A stretch of 64,000 nt of DNA from Siphonodentalium dalli (taxonomy: Eukaryota > Mollusca > Scaphopoda > Gadilida > Siphonodentaliidae). Where the stretch lies: NCBI GenBank assembly GCA_032622095.1, contig CP136061.1:92173845-92237844 (forward strand), written 5' to 3'. Positions 22,131 to 33,152 of this stretch are shown here, piece after piece. The notes under the pieces were generated by a model. It saw only the letters and a list, made by a program, of their open reading frames with translations, was not told the origin of the DNA and ran no database searches. Made by a program: the position numbers and the translations under genes. Numbering within the stretch: position 1 is the stretch's first letter; each line of letters opens with the position of its first letter.

Positions 22131-24585
22131 CACCCAGACAATGTACATATATCTCCGTAATTGCAAAATAACATAGGCCGCCATACTTGTGATCGATATG
22201 CCACTTATCACGGGGTCTTAACTTTAAGATTATCTTATGACACCTAACAGCAGTCTTAAAGTTAAGACCAAAGTTAAGACCATCTTAAGTTAAGACCTTG
22301 TTCGTGAAACGCACTTATGACTGAAGTTTGAACTTATGACGATCTTAAGTCCCAACTATGTCATAAGTTGCTTTCATGAAACAGGGCCAAGGATATCAAC
22401 TGAATGGATGATCATCAAATAAATCTTATTGTTATTTTCATTGTTGGGTATTGAATCTAACAGAACATGCAAATAATTTATAATTGTTTCTAATGATAGT
22501 TTCATAAATAGTATGCGTTAGTTTCAATGCATGTAATAACACAAAAAATATCAAAAATATATGTACATAAATAAATACACATTAAACATAATATATTCCC
22601 AATAAGTTGGTGCACAACTTAATGGTGAAACCTCACCAATACATGTAATTGTAAAAAGTCTATGTGTTTATTGCTTGCATCTTTCTATTGTTTCTGTGGT
22701 TTCTTGTTCCATGTTATGTAGTGTTGTTTTTATTCATTCAAAATTGATATTTTAATTTGATTTATTTCATTATTTATTCCTATGCGATAAAAATGGTTGG
22801 AAACTAACAATTGTAATCAGATGTAATCGAAAAGTAATCGATTACATTTACTTATGTAAATTTACTTATGTAAATGTAATCGTAATCGATTACATTGTCA
22901 TGTAATCGCCCCAACCCTGGTGTGTGTGTGTATCTATATCCTTTATAGACCCGAATACGGCTGGACAGATTGAGACCAAACTTCCTATCTAAGGGTAAAT
23001 CACACGGGAAGTGTCATCGGATCCTTCACCCTTAAACTGCCACTAATCGCGTTGATAGTTAAAGGGCGTTCGTATCCGCAGTGTCGCTATTAAAGAGCGT
23101 TTGTTTACAATCAACGCATCGAAACAATTTAAATTCTTCCATCTAAAACATAATTACGTGTTTGTACTCTGTCATTTTAAGAATATATAAGTATTGCACG
23201 CAGACACACGAAGTCTCAGCTTAAAATTTTGAAAAATAAGACTTTTATCGACATAAATCGATCGTACATTAGGAGAACGTATTACAATGTCAATTACAAG
23301 TTCGTCGTGTATTTGTTAAATATGTTAACTATGTTAAAGTGCAGACTAATTTACCACCTTCGTGTAATCAAGAATATGAATCACACCAAAATTAAGCGAA
23401 TTGTATACCGAATGTGCAAATATAAGCTGACTTCTACATATCATTCCCCAAATGCTTCAATATCATGACAATCTATTAGTTATTATAACAAAACCCCAAA
23501 GTGTTCTCAACACCGCGATATAGGCAACGTGGTGTTGTTTGCGAAATTGTCCGAATGTTCAATGTAATGCCGACAGTTGGTTTTTTGTTCCGTGAGCCCG
23601 ATAACCAGAACTCAGTCGTTTCATACACAAAAAATTAATGTTAAATCAGCATGTCTGTCTGCCGACTGTTCGTCCCAGATGGTTTCTGATTTAAACTTCA
23701 GTATTAGTTAACTCATTCTAATGTGACATGACCGTGATATTTCTACACTGTTGGAGTATAGTAGATCTTCAATTACATGTATACAAATATTCGCCTTTAT
23801 CAAATCGTGATCAGGACCTGATCTTGACCTTCAAAATAGTCAATTCAAGGTTAAATCGGATAAAACTGGCGGATTTCGACGAAAATAGGTGTACTTTTGT
23901 TTTGGACGGGTCAAATCGTATCCAATTTCGCATGCGCCCGTGTCCTTGCTCATATACGCTCATATACTCTCACATAGTCATGTTTCTGAGAATGCCGCCA
24001 GTGGCGGGCTAACCTGCTAGTTCTCTATATATGAAATAGTTTCCATATCAATTCATGCAAAATACAATTACACGAATATTGAACTTTCATTGTAATCCAT
24101 TGCATGATATGTATGTGAACCAATAATAATCGAGTTTTTGTATCTATATTGATAATTCTTTCTTTTGCTGAAAGCGTCGAAGGGACATTAAGTACACTGT
24201 TAAAAATCACCATCGGTTATACGGTGTCTCACCGTCATAATCGACGGCCCCACACAGTTCCATCAGTTTGACGCCCCACAGCGTTATTTTATGTGTTCAT
24301 GAAAATTGTCTAAATTACATATTTTCGTGATTCAAAGTTATGGCATGAAAATTCAATAGTATATTAATCGGCGACCATATTATATACGGCAATTACTCCA
24401 TACAGTAGGACTGAATCTTACTATGCTGATATTTAAAATATATTATGTGTTGCTCTAACCCCACGATTTACTCTTCTTCTTGAAGAGGTGCCTCGAAAAG
24501 TCAACGGGAGAATTTCATAACAAGACAAGACAAGTCAAGATTAAGTTACTCGCTTTACCAAAGCTCATTAAAACTCCATTTTGTA

Positions 24586-24896
24586 GGTTGGCGATTATTG
24601 CAATACGATAGGAGAACACCGTGTGCGTAACGTAACTATCACAAGTATAACGTACTCTGATAACAACTTATCGCCAAATTCATGCTTCAAACATATTAAA
24701 CATGTCATCTTCGGCTTCTTTTATTTTATTTTTATGAAAATGAATACTAAATGGGGTGATAAATATGTATATAACGACAAATAGAATAAAATTAGCCATT
24801 TTCCCGTGAATCTTAGGCAAGCCAGGCACAAAAATTGGTGAAAAATGAGTACGAACGTCAAAGTGATCCCCTATCGTATTGCGATAATTGCCAACC
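24586..24896. repeat. 27-bp inverted repeat, 311-bp span
   Basis: GGTTGGCGATTATTGCAATA (24586 onwards) pairs with the complementary end at 24870-24896, with one or two mismatches over 27 bp. The interior includes an AT-rich segment around 24715-24800. It could be a small MITE; no target duplication was seen. Confidence 0.65.
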
Positions 24897-25782
24897 AATT
24901 TGATATTTTGAAAATGCATATTTGATCGTAAAAACGGTAAATTGTTGTTTTTGGGAACATGTTACCGTTTCGATTTTGGACAGTTGTTAACACTGTCTGA
25001 TTTCGGTTCCTTTGATAACCGGACAAGTTTATATTCTGCGAAAATCGACTTAATCATTGACAATTTCCACTAAATTAGAGAGATGCCAATCGATTCATGG
25101 CGTGATCCGGGGTCCAGCATACCATTGTCTGACTTCATTCAGACTTCAGTGCTGTGTTGTCACTTAGTATCAAAACACTGGCACATTTACTGACACTTGA
25201 GGATACAGGTACAATTAACACGAGCTTCGATGTCAACCAATAGTGACAATAATAACAACAACAACTCAACGAGTTTCAGAATGTTGAAAATGCAGTTGAC
25301 AGTGTTCAGAATCTGATTCAGTGATTGTTTCAAAGCACATGCATGTACATTTACAAGAGAGGATATACATGTACTGTGTGCACCAGTGTAATTCACAAGA
25401 GCTTCATGTCGTCAACAACACCGTAAAGAATGAACTGACGCCGCGCAGTGATGGGTGATCACATATCTACAATTCCAACTTTACAATTACACAGACCATC
25501 CCGTGTTCATCAATTTTCATTGAAACGTGTGGATATGAAACATTGTGATTATTCGCCATGTTATTGTCAAGTTACCGGTATTACGACATTTAACAGAGTA
25601 CACTATTGGTTGGATGTTCTTTAATATCAATCCATCTTTGGCTGACTCACTGATGTTTCATGGAAAATGTGCGACTACAGGAGAACATTATCGCCAAGTC
25701 ATTGTTCACAGTTATTATGGGACCTGCTGTTGTATTGACGGTTCCAATACCAACTAGCTGCTATCGATACCGGTATATACAA

Positions 25783-26273
25783 TACCAGTCAAAATAAGTG
25801 GTATATTAAGCTATTTTCGTGCGCAATATCTCAATTATATTGCAAGTGGAAACGCTTATAAGCATGTCGCTTGTGATATTATTGCAATATTTTGCACTTA
25901 ATATCTCAATATTTTGCGCTTAATATTGCGACATCTTGCACTCAAAATTGTGACATTTAAATCAAAGTATTGCTTCTTCTATATTGTTTATTGTATAAAT
26001 AGAGACAATGTTTTAGATATGTATATAATTATAGTTGTAAATGCTATATGTACACTATATGCACAGTATTTATCTAATATTATATAAATATAACACTATC
26101 GGGTCTGAATGAAATTTAGCGCGCTTAGTATCACAATATTTTGCGTTCAATATTGCAATTATAAATGGGACAGATTTTTGGTATTGTGCTATAATCACAC
26201 GTTTTTTCTTAATTAAGCACGCTCAATATCACATTAAAGGTGCACCTAAAAATACCACTTCTTCTGACTGGTA
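25783..26273. mobile_element. TA-flanked MITE, CCAGTC termini
   Basis: Left TACCAGTCAAAATAAGTGGT and right ACCACTTCTTCTGACTGGTA are inverted repeats of about 22 bp with TA at both outer ends, as in Tc1/mariner-type MITEs. The interior repeats AATATTGC, TTTTGCACTTAATAT and CAATATTTTGCG words in both orientations, giving further self-complementarity. It is 491 bp and non-coding. Confidence 0.7.
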
Positions 26274-26905
26274 CAGTATACATGCACATAAACTTGAGTT
26301 TTAACTGTAAAACATGTAGCTTTATTCTTTTTATGGCTTAAAAGGGCATGCGATTCATGTTTTAGGATGATCGATATTAGTATTATTCATAACTGAATAG
26401 TGATTGGTTTGCTTATCAGATATTACTAGTATCGTTTTTTTTATTTACAGCCATATTTATACAGTAGTTAGTGAACACATCACGCGTGTGCAGCCTTTTC
26501 CGGATTAAATTCTATGAGGCAGATAACTTTTGTAAGCTTGATCCTCTGCAAACTTCAAAGTTTCATAAGTATCGTATATCACTTTATGCATTGGTGATTT
26601 ACATTTCATCTAAACTATGATCATAACATAAGAACTATGATGTGTTTGTCAGTTACGAGTAATACTAGTTTCGACCATTCAAAAACATATGAATCGTTAT
26701 GCCTACCGGGAAATCATATCGTCACCATGGGAACCTGGCGAATTATATGGTAAATTAGCAAATAAAGATCAAAACATTGGTGTTGACCCATGAAAAATAC
26801 CATTGGTCTGACCTTTATTAGTTACCGTCTTGATATTAATAAAAGGGTGCTGAACTGTAAAAAATACAACGGTCTGCCAGTTACTTTAACGGTTTTATAT
26901 CGCAT

Positions 26906-27090
26906 AACATGCTACGGCCTGACCATATGTTTAACGGTCAAATGTTGGCAGTGATGTTGCGCGGTCTCAGACCCTTAAAGCAACAACGGTATTATACCGT
27001 GGAAACATGCTACGGTCTGACCGTTTGTTTAACGGTCAAAAGTTGGCAGCGATGTTGCGCGGTCTCAGACCGTTGAAACGACGGCATTTT
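26906..27090. repeat. 98-bp direct duplication
   Basis: The segment starting AACATGCTACGG at 26906 recurs at 27004 with scattered substitutions. Shared words are TTTAACGGTCAAA, GTTGGCAG and GATGTTGCGCGGTCTCAGAC. It lies just inside the right terminus of the 24193-27103 element. Confidence 0.85.
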
Positions 27091-27103
27091 TGTTAACAGT
27101 GTA

Positions 27104-27310
27104 ATTGTTGTGGGTACTAATTAATGCGTCATCGAAGTTTTCATCCGATACCAATTTAGAGATTCTTTCGGGTAGAGAGTTTAATAGTGATACTCTGAAG
27201 TCATGATAATGAGAGCAGCGCAAGAAGAAGTTAATTTCATCTTCAGCCTCGTTCAAGTTACATATGACAAAAATGCGTTCATGGCGTTTCTCATTTTTAA
27301 AACATCTAGT
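27104..27310 (-). pseudogene. LINE reverse-transcriptase C-terminal fragment
   Basis: The minus strand reads ICNLNEAEDEINFFLRCSHY and continues with ...HDFR...LLNSLPERISKL. The C-N-x-N-E-x-E-D-E...F...C-x2-Y arrangement is the conserved Cys-rich end of non-LTR reverse transcriptases. Here the usual His before Phe is Asn. Only about 65 residues remain, with no RT core in the vicinity. The fragment abuts the right terminus of the TA-flanked element, which may have inserted into a dead LINE copy. Confidence 0.6.
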
Positions 27311-27439
27311 TGCTACCCTTAAAGGGAGAATGGCATGTCATCAGAAGTGTGCCAAAATATATCGATATGATTTGTGTATATTCATAGCTACATATTTCTC
27401 AGTTCCATATGCGTTATGGGTCATGGGTTCATAACCAAG

Positions 27440-27590
27440 TTAACGCTGACCAGCACATGTCTTAACACTGTGGCCTAATTCCAGTTGATTGATCCATGTG
27501 TTAGTGATCCACACGGCAGATCAACACTTGTTTGCATGGGGCTGAACTATTTGTGACTGCTGTATTATTCATTCTAATATGATCATACGC
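27440..27590. repeat. Duplicated intron block, copy 2, left half
   Basis: Aligns with 3720-3830 (CTTAACACTGTGGCC, CAGTTGATTGATCC, GGGCTGAACTATTTGTGACT, ATTATTCATT) in the same orientation. Its other half is at about 30318-30580. Confidence 0.65.
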
Positions 27591-27679
27591 TAGCGTAATT
27601 AACGAACAAAAGCAAAACCACTCATATGAGGGTAGCTGTGGCTTTTTGTTTTTTGTTTTCTGTTTTTGTTTTTTATTTT

Positions 27680-28010
27680 CTCTGGTATTCCCTCCCTCCA
27701 AATAAGATTCACATAAGGCTATATTTCTTAGGTTCATCGAATGAATGGACTCCAATCGTAATTTCGGGTATAAATTAAGCAAATCGTACTTCCGGGTAGC
27801 CTAGATCGACCGCTAGACTATTCATGGTTATAAACTACTATTTTTGCTTCTCTCTGGTATTCCCTCCAAATAAGATTCGCATAAGGCTATATTTCCTGGG
27901 TTCGTCGAATGAATGGACCCAAGTCGTAATTTCGAGTATAAATTACGTAAATCGTACTTCCGGGTAGGCTTGATCGACAGCTAGACTATGCATGGTCATA
28001 TACTACTATA
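27680..28010. repeat. 172-bp tandem duplication
   Basis: CTCTGGTATTCCCTCC starts one unit at 27680 and the next at 27852. Both continue through AAATAAGATTC, ATAAGGCTATATTTC, TCGAATGAATGGAC and CGTACTTCCGGGTAG. A T-rich stretch (27638-27678) precedes the first unit. Substitutions are scattered, so it is not very recent. Confidence 0.85.
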
Positions 28011-28477
28011 GTAGCAACATCAAAGTGAAAATAGTTATACCTTGTCGAGATGGGAACTGGAACATCTTTAATGAATTTAACAAATTTATTCTTTTCTTGA
28101 CGCTGGGTGGTCACTGCGGCAGAGATACTATACCGAAAAGTCCATTTCATAGTTGTTCATTTCATTCAAAGGTGTCACCGTGTCGATTTCAACGAAAATC
28201 GACGAACAACGTCATCGTGTAACTTTCCCCATTGACCGAGTTTGCTTGAATGTATCTTCTGCTTTGTTCATAATTATGTGTTCCTTTCGATTCCCGAAAA
28301 TAGTATATTTATGGATTATCACATGCATGTATCTACTATATAGTCTTATGATACAAATTAATTCCTTATTAAATAAATGTTATTTCGTTTCGCACTGTAC
28401 CGCAGCGTACCAAGTGCTGTACATTAAATGCCCACCTTCGCACAGTAAAACGGTAAATTCGTGATGACATTCTTATT

Positions 28478-29357
28478 ATACACCCTAAATCTAGTTGGAT
28501 AAGAAGTTACCCAACAGTCAATCAACCGTTGTATGCCCACAGCACCTATCTACGTTGTGTGAAAAGTTGCATGACAATTTTGTTGGATACACTTTTACAC
28601 AACGTTGCATATATATTTACTACCAACGGTTGTTTGTTAATTACACAACTGTTGGATGCAATTTCATACAACACTCAATCAACGTTAATTGCCCACAGCA
28701 CCTATTTACGTTTATTGAACTGTTGGGTGTTGGGTAGAGTTGGATGACATTTGTTGATTGTTGATTTACCCAACGTTGATTGGGAAGTAAAATGGACAAT
28801 ACGTCGTGGATAGCTTTGTCGGTATAGTATGTCTTTGATATAATTATTCTGTGTATGATACACTGATTATGTAGGCTTTATGTTGAGTGTATGAGTGTAC
28901 TACTTTAGTCAAATTAGTGCCGTCAGCAGTTGTGTAAATTTGTAAACTTCAAAATTTGGCAAATATAAATAAATATACACTCAATACATAAAGCCTACAT
29001 AAATCAGTATATCGTACAAAGAATAATTATAACAAATGTATACTTTACCGGCAAAGCTATCCACGACGCCTTGCTCCATTTTCCAGTCGCTCAGAATATT
29101 TTTCACGCAGTCATCCAACTTGTTTTGAAATATTTGGAGTCAAAAAATCGCATGCTTGCCCGCTCCGGAAACGCGCTGCTATTGGATGAGCCGGTCACGT
29201 GGCGGTTTTATCCAATGTGGTATGAAAGTAATACCACATAAGACAGTTCACGCAATCAGTTGTGTACATCGTACTAAACTGTTGGATAAAAAGTACACAA
29301 CAAATTCGCATCCAACGAGTTGTATACAAGGGTCATCCAACTAGATTTAGGGTGTAT
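28478..29357. mobile_element. TA-flanked foldback transposon, CACCCTAAATC termini
   Basis: ATACACCCTAAATCTAGTTG at the left is mirrored by the right end, perfect over about 23 bp and flanked by TA. A second, inner pair of arms (about 28799-28891 and 28976-29068) is also complementary: GTCGTGGATAGCTTTG, AATTATTCT and TGTAGGCTTTATG on the left arm. It is 880 bp and non-coding, with many TTGGATA and CCAACGTTG words. It lies between the two halves of the duplicated intron block. Confidence 0.75.
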
Positions 29358-30299
29358 TTTACATCAGGAATTTCGATCACTTTTCACTCGCACCGCTGTG
29401 TGTAGACTGTAGTTACTATGGTGCCGTTATTTATTGTGTCATATTTTCTCAATAAAAGGTAAACTAACGCTACGAATGAACTTGCATTGTAATTCAATGT
29501 TCATAATTCTCAGTTGCAATACCAGTAATCGAAAGACACAGTAACAGGTTTTTCCGATTACGACATTAATGCTTTATGCCCACCGATCTATTGTGCGACC
29601 AAAGCACAAGCGATATTCAAAACAGCTGCGTCGTATTAGATAACAAGAACACAATAATCAGAAATGGTAACGCCCTCAAGATTATATTATTACGCATAAA
29701 TATAAACTATAACAAAAAAATGTAAAATCTATTGGTTACATGAATACACCGCCTCAGAATTCCGTTAAAACAACTAATCCTTCAAATTATTACAAACAAT
29801 ACGGCTTATTACTGCAGATTTCTAATTTACTTCACCAGAAGTCTCTAAATGCGGATCACAAATCAGAGTCATTGTGTTCCCGCCATAAAATCATGAACAG
29901 TGGTCCAGCGCTAGCCATTGTTGATATCTGAACATTGAAAGCAACTAATGTGGTCATAATAGTTACATACTGCAACTATCAATCCAGCGAATATGATATG
30001 ATTGATAGAACAAACCACTATTATGATGATCGTGTCGTTATTTGTTTAAATACGTATCAATTGACATATACGCACCCGTTCCCTCATTAAAATCAACACA
30101 TTTCGACCATTTTAGGGGACCTCCGCGATTTCGGGGACTTCCGCAAATAGATCTCCGCAAATAGAGCGAAAAAAACGATTATCTATTTATAAAACATCCA
30201 CAGACACACAACGATCTAAAAATTGCCCAGCAGTATACACCCGATGGGCGTTAATAATTGGTCACGTCACAGAATCATATATAGTTATATATGCAACCC
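29358..30299. other. Non-coding stretch, nothing recognised
   Basis: AT-rich sequence without terminal repeats, arrays or exon-like frames. If the PAN gene is real, this is intron 1. Confidence 0.4.
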
Positions 30300-30590
30300 A
30301 AAGCGTCCGGCTTTGGTTGGTTAATATATGGGGTATGATGATATAGTATGCAATTAAAATTGGATTGTTGTGGGAAATTATTAATCATTGCACCGAAAGG
30401 GACAACAACAACAAAGAAAATAATAATTTCAATCTCTCATATGTATTAAATCCATTGTTTCTGTCGCCTCTTAATAATTTCCCAGAGTCTAGATCATCGA
30501 AATTCGTTGAAAATATATTACCATGTCTGGCTGGATTTATGCAAAACTCCCCCTTAAAATTTTAATGTGATGTATATAATATGCTTGCAT
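30300..30590. repeat. Duplicated intron block, copy 2, right half
   Basis: Aligns with 3835-4200 (TATTAAATCCATTGTT, TCTCAT or TCTCAG contexts, GCTGGATTTATGCAAAAC, CCCCCTTAA). On the minus strand it begins about 20 bp downstream of the PAN-exon donor, just as copy 1 begins downstream of the lectin-exon donor. Confidence 0.7.
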
Positions 30591-30597
30591 ATCTTAC

Positions 30598-30898
30598 CTC
30601 TTGACGGAAACATTGTTCGGGCCCCGGGATCTGGTTGTAGATTCGGTGTAGAGTTCCGACTCAGGTAGCAATTTGTTCCATGAGCGACAGTGAACGTGGC
30701 AGCTCGACACTCGGTTTTCCTCAAGCACAACCCGCCGCATACTAAATCACTGGCGGCACGTGAAGCTGAAATCTTAGAACCCAGCGTGAATCCGTTCAGA
30801 TCCGCCATTCCTGTTTTAATTTGGAACCTCGCGGTCCGCTTGATTCCACTGCTGATACGGCTTGCTGCTAAGAGTAGGAGAAGGACAGGTCCAAACAT
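30598..30898 (-). CDS. First exon: signal peptide plus PAN/apple-like domain
   Basis: The minus-strand start MFGPVLLLLLAASRISSG is a typical signal peptide (positive-poor start, Leu run, small residues before the likely cleavage). An upstream in-frame ATG at 30943 would add 15 residues and bury the signal, so 30898 is preferred. After it come about 80 residues with the pattern C-x3-C-x5-C...C (VCGGLCLRKTECRAATFTVA, then NCYLS). This fits PAN/apple domains: cysteine-bridged secreted modules that bind proteins or carbohydrates. The exon ends at donor CAAGAG|GTAAGA (donor GT at 30597-30596), phase 1. That phase matches the acceptor side of the lectin exon at 4235-4411, 26 kb downstream. No stop or frameshift is seen. 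The product is probably secreted; its specific function is unknown. Confidence 0.7.
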
Positions 30899-31346
30899 GG
30901 TTCTATTTTTTAGCCACAAAGTTTGTATTATATTTAAAAACAACCGTGCTGTGGTAGTTCGTCGCTTTAAAAATTACGGCGTCTTTCCTTGTTTTAATAT
31001 TATTCTGAGCCCACGCAAAAATGTTCCCTCTCCAAAACTTAATCCATACGGCGCCTCAACGCATGCGCAGAACAATTCGCAGCCGACGTTTTGCATGACA
31101 AAGAAGCCCCTGGATCACAACGCAACATTGAGTGCCATGGCACTATTTACAACAGGCATTTACTAATTGCAATAATGGAATTACTCCGCCTTAAGTTGTT
31201 TCATTCTGTCAGTGACAATGAAGAATTATCTTCTTAACACGTGTTGGTCAATACACAACCCAGATGATGTCGCTATAACTTCACAGCGTATAATGGTAGA
31301 ATTGCCTGGCATATTTTAAAGTAGATTATGCCATGAATCTATACTC
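30899..31346. other. Upstream flank of the PAN exon
   Basis: Should contain the 5' UTR and promoter of the minus-strand gene. No unambiguous TATA or initiator could be chosen. An antisense open frame (about 30690-31166, plus strand) overlaps the exon and is regarded as its shadow. Confidence 0.35.
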
Positions 31347-31900
31347 TACACTGCCAAAAATATTTTCTCAATTCAGGAAAAAAAAAATCTTGAAATGAGA
31401 TATTATCTTGGGAGAATAGCTAGAAAAATAAGAAAAAACATATTTTCTAGGTCAAGAAATGAAAGAGTGGGAAAATTTCTTGTCTGAGAAAATTTCTTTA
31501 AGAAAACACAGTAATCTTAGTAAGAAAATCCTAGTAAACAAATCTTAGTATAGATTTTTTTTCTTAATGTAGGAAAGATTGTTTTTCTCACATAAGTTTA
31601 TTTTTCTTGAAATAAGATAAGTTTAAGATACTGCGATTATCTTGGGAGAATAGCTAGAAATTTAAGAAAGCTATACAATTAATCTAGAACAAGAAATTAT
31701 ATTTTCTATAGTTAGAAATATCGTCAAGATATTTTTTCTTAAGTGAGCCAATATTTTCTAGAATGAGATTTTCTCAAGCAGGAAAATAAATCTAAGTAAG
31801 GAAAACAAGTTTTCTTAACTAGGAATTTTTTTCCCAATTAGGAAAGATATATTAGAAAACAATTCTTAATTAAGAAAAACATTTAATTTTAAATTAATAT
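31347..31900. repeat. AT-rich TTTCTTAAG-type element, one copy
   Basis: Starts TACACTGCCAAAAATATTTT and consists of AAGAAA, TTTCTTG and TTCTAG words in both orientations. Copies at 47505-47840 and 58440-58748 end with the mirror of that terminus (ATTTTTGGCAGTGTA). It is probably a MITE family with ACACTGCCAAAAAT termini. The right end of this copy is not recognisable. Confidence 0.55.
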
Positions 31901-33152
31901 ATAATTTCAATTGTGTTTTAAAATATACAATTGACATTTATTCTGAATATAAAAACTTCTATAATAGAGACAATAAGGGGGCTTAAAGGCACGGAGGCCT
32001 TAATTGTCGAAAATATTCATATTTGTTTCAATCACCGTAAACAGAAAAACATTAAAACGCATACAGTTTTGTTCATATATACCATGACCATCGCGTAAAC
32101 AGCATGCTATCATAAAGACCTACTATATTTTACCTAAGCAGGAGCCTGATTGTGTTACAGAAGGCAGCACAGCGTTACTGGCTAATCACACACAAATGAT
32201 ATAAATGCTCTTTATTCGTTCCATATCAAAATTCAGCAACAATAAACGCTCTTTATGTTTACCATCATAATATAAACAAACACCAGGAAAGTACCTTTTT
32301 ATGCTTTTGTTTACATAAGAATGGTCAAACATATGACAATAACATACTGTTTATGCGATATTTCTTATTTGTATACGGACAAAGTCTGTCTGCATTTTAA
32401 TATTCTTTCTGTTTGTGGCGGTTTTTGACCGGTGGAAATATTTTCACAGCATACCCACCGCCAAGGCCTCCCGTACCTTTAAACTTTAAATATACAATCA
32501 ACAATTTCTCGTTACAGTTATGGGTTTCTAAAATTGCAAGTGGCCAAACAAGATACTGTGTACATTCGCGAAATGAAACTATACAAAGTACCTGTATCTT
32601 GTTCTGCCTCTTAAAATTGTATAAACCTATATACGCAACAAAAAATATATTGATTGCTAATAATTACATCCCGACACATGATTTTCAATATATTTATAGA
32701 AAGAGTTACCTCAAATCTGTCGGTTGAAACAAAAATATATAACAATTTCTGTTATTTGAGTATCCAGTTCAAACGATAGGAAAAAAAATCATCACACATG
32801 ACAAAACAAGCACTGTATGTGCCTTAATAAACATCGTAACCCTGTATTTTTAAATGCACATATTCTAGGACGGGTGATGTGTAATAAACACAGAAAGACA
32901 CTTGTATTAATGGATTTGTTGATACGGCACTTGTGCCATTGAGGAAAGATAGAACTCTAGGGTGTGCTGTTCATTCCGTCATTGTGCGCTAGCACTCGTG
33001 TCATATCAACAAACCCATAAACAAAATTGTGTAATTCTGAGTATATACAGCATGGTTTCAATAGCTGTTTCATGAATCATGCAGATTGCAGGTTTACTGT
33101 TCAGGTACTAGCCCAAGTCTTTTCGGTATGCAACAGCTTGAGATATCCAATA
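31901..33152. other. Non-coding stretch, nothing recognised
   Basis: No repeats, terminal inverted repeats or exon-like frames convincing enough to report. Confidence 0.4.

Larger units (their letters stand above)
20172..22388. mobile_element. PIF/Harbinger-like non-autonomous element
   Basis: The left terminus GGGCCTGTTTCATGAAGCAA is mirrored by TTGCTTTCATGAAACAGGGCC at the right. GGGCCTGTTTC termini are common for Harbinger-type elements (knowledge, not tested). Subterminal regions on both sides are rich in CTTAAG and TTAAGT words (20195-20320, 22215-22360), forming extended complementary arms. The target-site duplication is unclear. The interior has a 60-bp tandem duplication and a G/C-rich dispersed repeat, but no transposase. 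Confidence 0.55.
19561..22917. mobile_element. hAT-like element with TAATCGATTAC subterminal repeats
   Basis: The right end ...GTAATCGCCCCAACCCTG has the CAGGGTTGGGG-type terminus of a widespread hAT group. Both subterminal regions (19665-19760 and 22810-22905) are dense in TAATCGATTAC and GTAATC words. The left terminus is degraded: instead of CAGGGTTGGGG there is a TA microsatellite and a short palindrome (ATGACTAGTTTGAT and its complement, 19577-19608). It has no transposase and carries the Harbinger-like element inside. Confidence 0.55.
8005..24020 (+). mobile_element. Head-to-tail chain of 12 Helitron-like units
   Basis: Every unit starts TCTCATATATATTTTG or TCTACTATATATTTTG (minor variants) and ends with a short hairpin followed by a ...CTAG terminus (one unit ends GATAG). 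Junctions fall at 8430/8431, 9047/9048, 9534/9535, 10367/10368, 11040/11041, 11583/11584, 12018/12019, 12670/12671, 14249/14250, 14992/14993 and 19534/19535. At each one CTAG abuts TC with no host base between. The chain is bounded by A at 8004 and T at 24021, the target expected for Helitrons. Units 1-7 form one family (3' hairpin GCCCGGACAACGTCGGGC) and units 8-12 another (CCGCCAGTGGCGG). No Rep/helicase ORF is present, so all units are non-autonomous. A 5' leader with a microsatellite, a tandem core and a 3' palindrome is the architecture reported for bivalve pearl/HINE-type Helitrons. Confidence 0.82.
19535..24020 (+). mobile_element. Helitron-like unit 12 (family 2), swollen by nested insertions
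   Basis: The 5' end TCTACTATATATTTTGAGAC lies at 19535. The family-2 leader resumes at about 22918 (GTGTGTGTGTATC, CTTTATAGAC, GATTGAGACCAAACTTCC) and the 3' end GCCGCCAGTGGCGG, CTAACCTGCTAG lies at 24020, followed by host T. About 3.35 kb between 19561 and 22917 is inserted sequence. The 22920-24020 part carries a poor GACCTGATCTTGACCTTCA version of the family-2 motif and no coding sequence. Confidence 0.75.
24193..27103. mobile_element. TA-flanked TIR element, about 2.9 kb
   Basis: Left TACACTGTTAAAAATCACC and right GGCATTTTTGTTAACAGTGTA are diverged inverted termini beginning CACTGTTAA, each flanked by TA. The following ACGGT-rich words are also mirrored. A TA target suggests a Tc1/mariner-type group, but no DDE ORF is present. 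It contains an inverted repeat (24586-24896), a nested TA-flanked MITE (25783-26273) and a 98-bp direct duplication near the right end. The remainder, including 26300-26780, shows no recognisable genes. Confidence 0.5.

Noticed and set aside
23229-23468. 79-residue lysine- and tyrosine-rich frame.
   Set aside because: AT-rich chance frame inside Helitron-like unit 12; no family resemblance and no splice context.
28478-29357. CACCCTAA-like termini resembling telomeric repeat.
   Set aside because: Only one partial motif at each end, in inverted orientation, and part of a longer terminal inverted repeat.
30690-31166. 158-residue plus-strand open frame.
   Set aside because: It is antisense to the PAN exon, which has a signal peptide, domain cysteines and a good donor. 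The plus-strand frame has no domain features.
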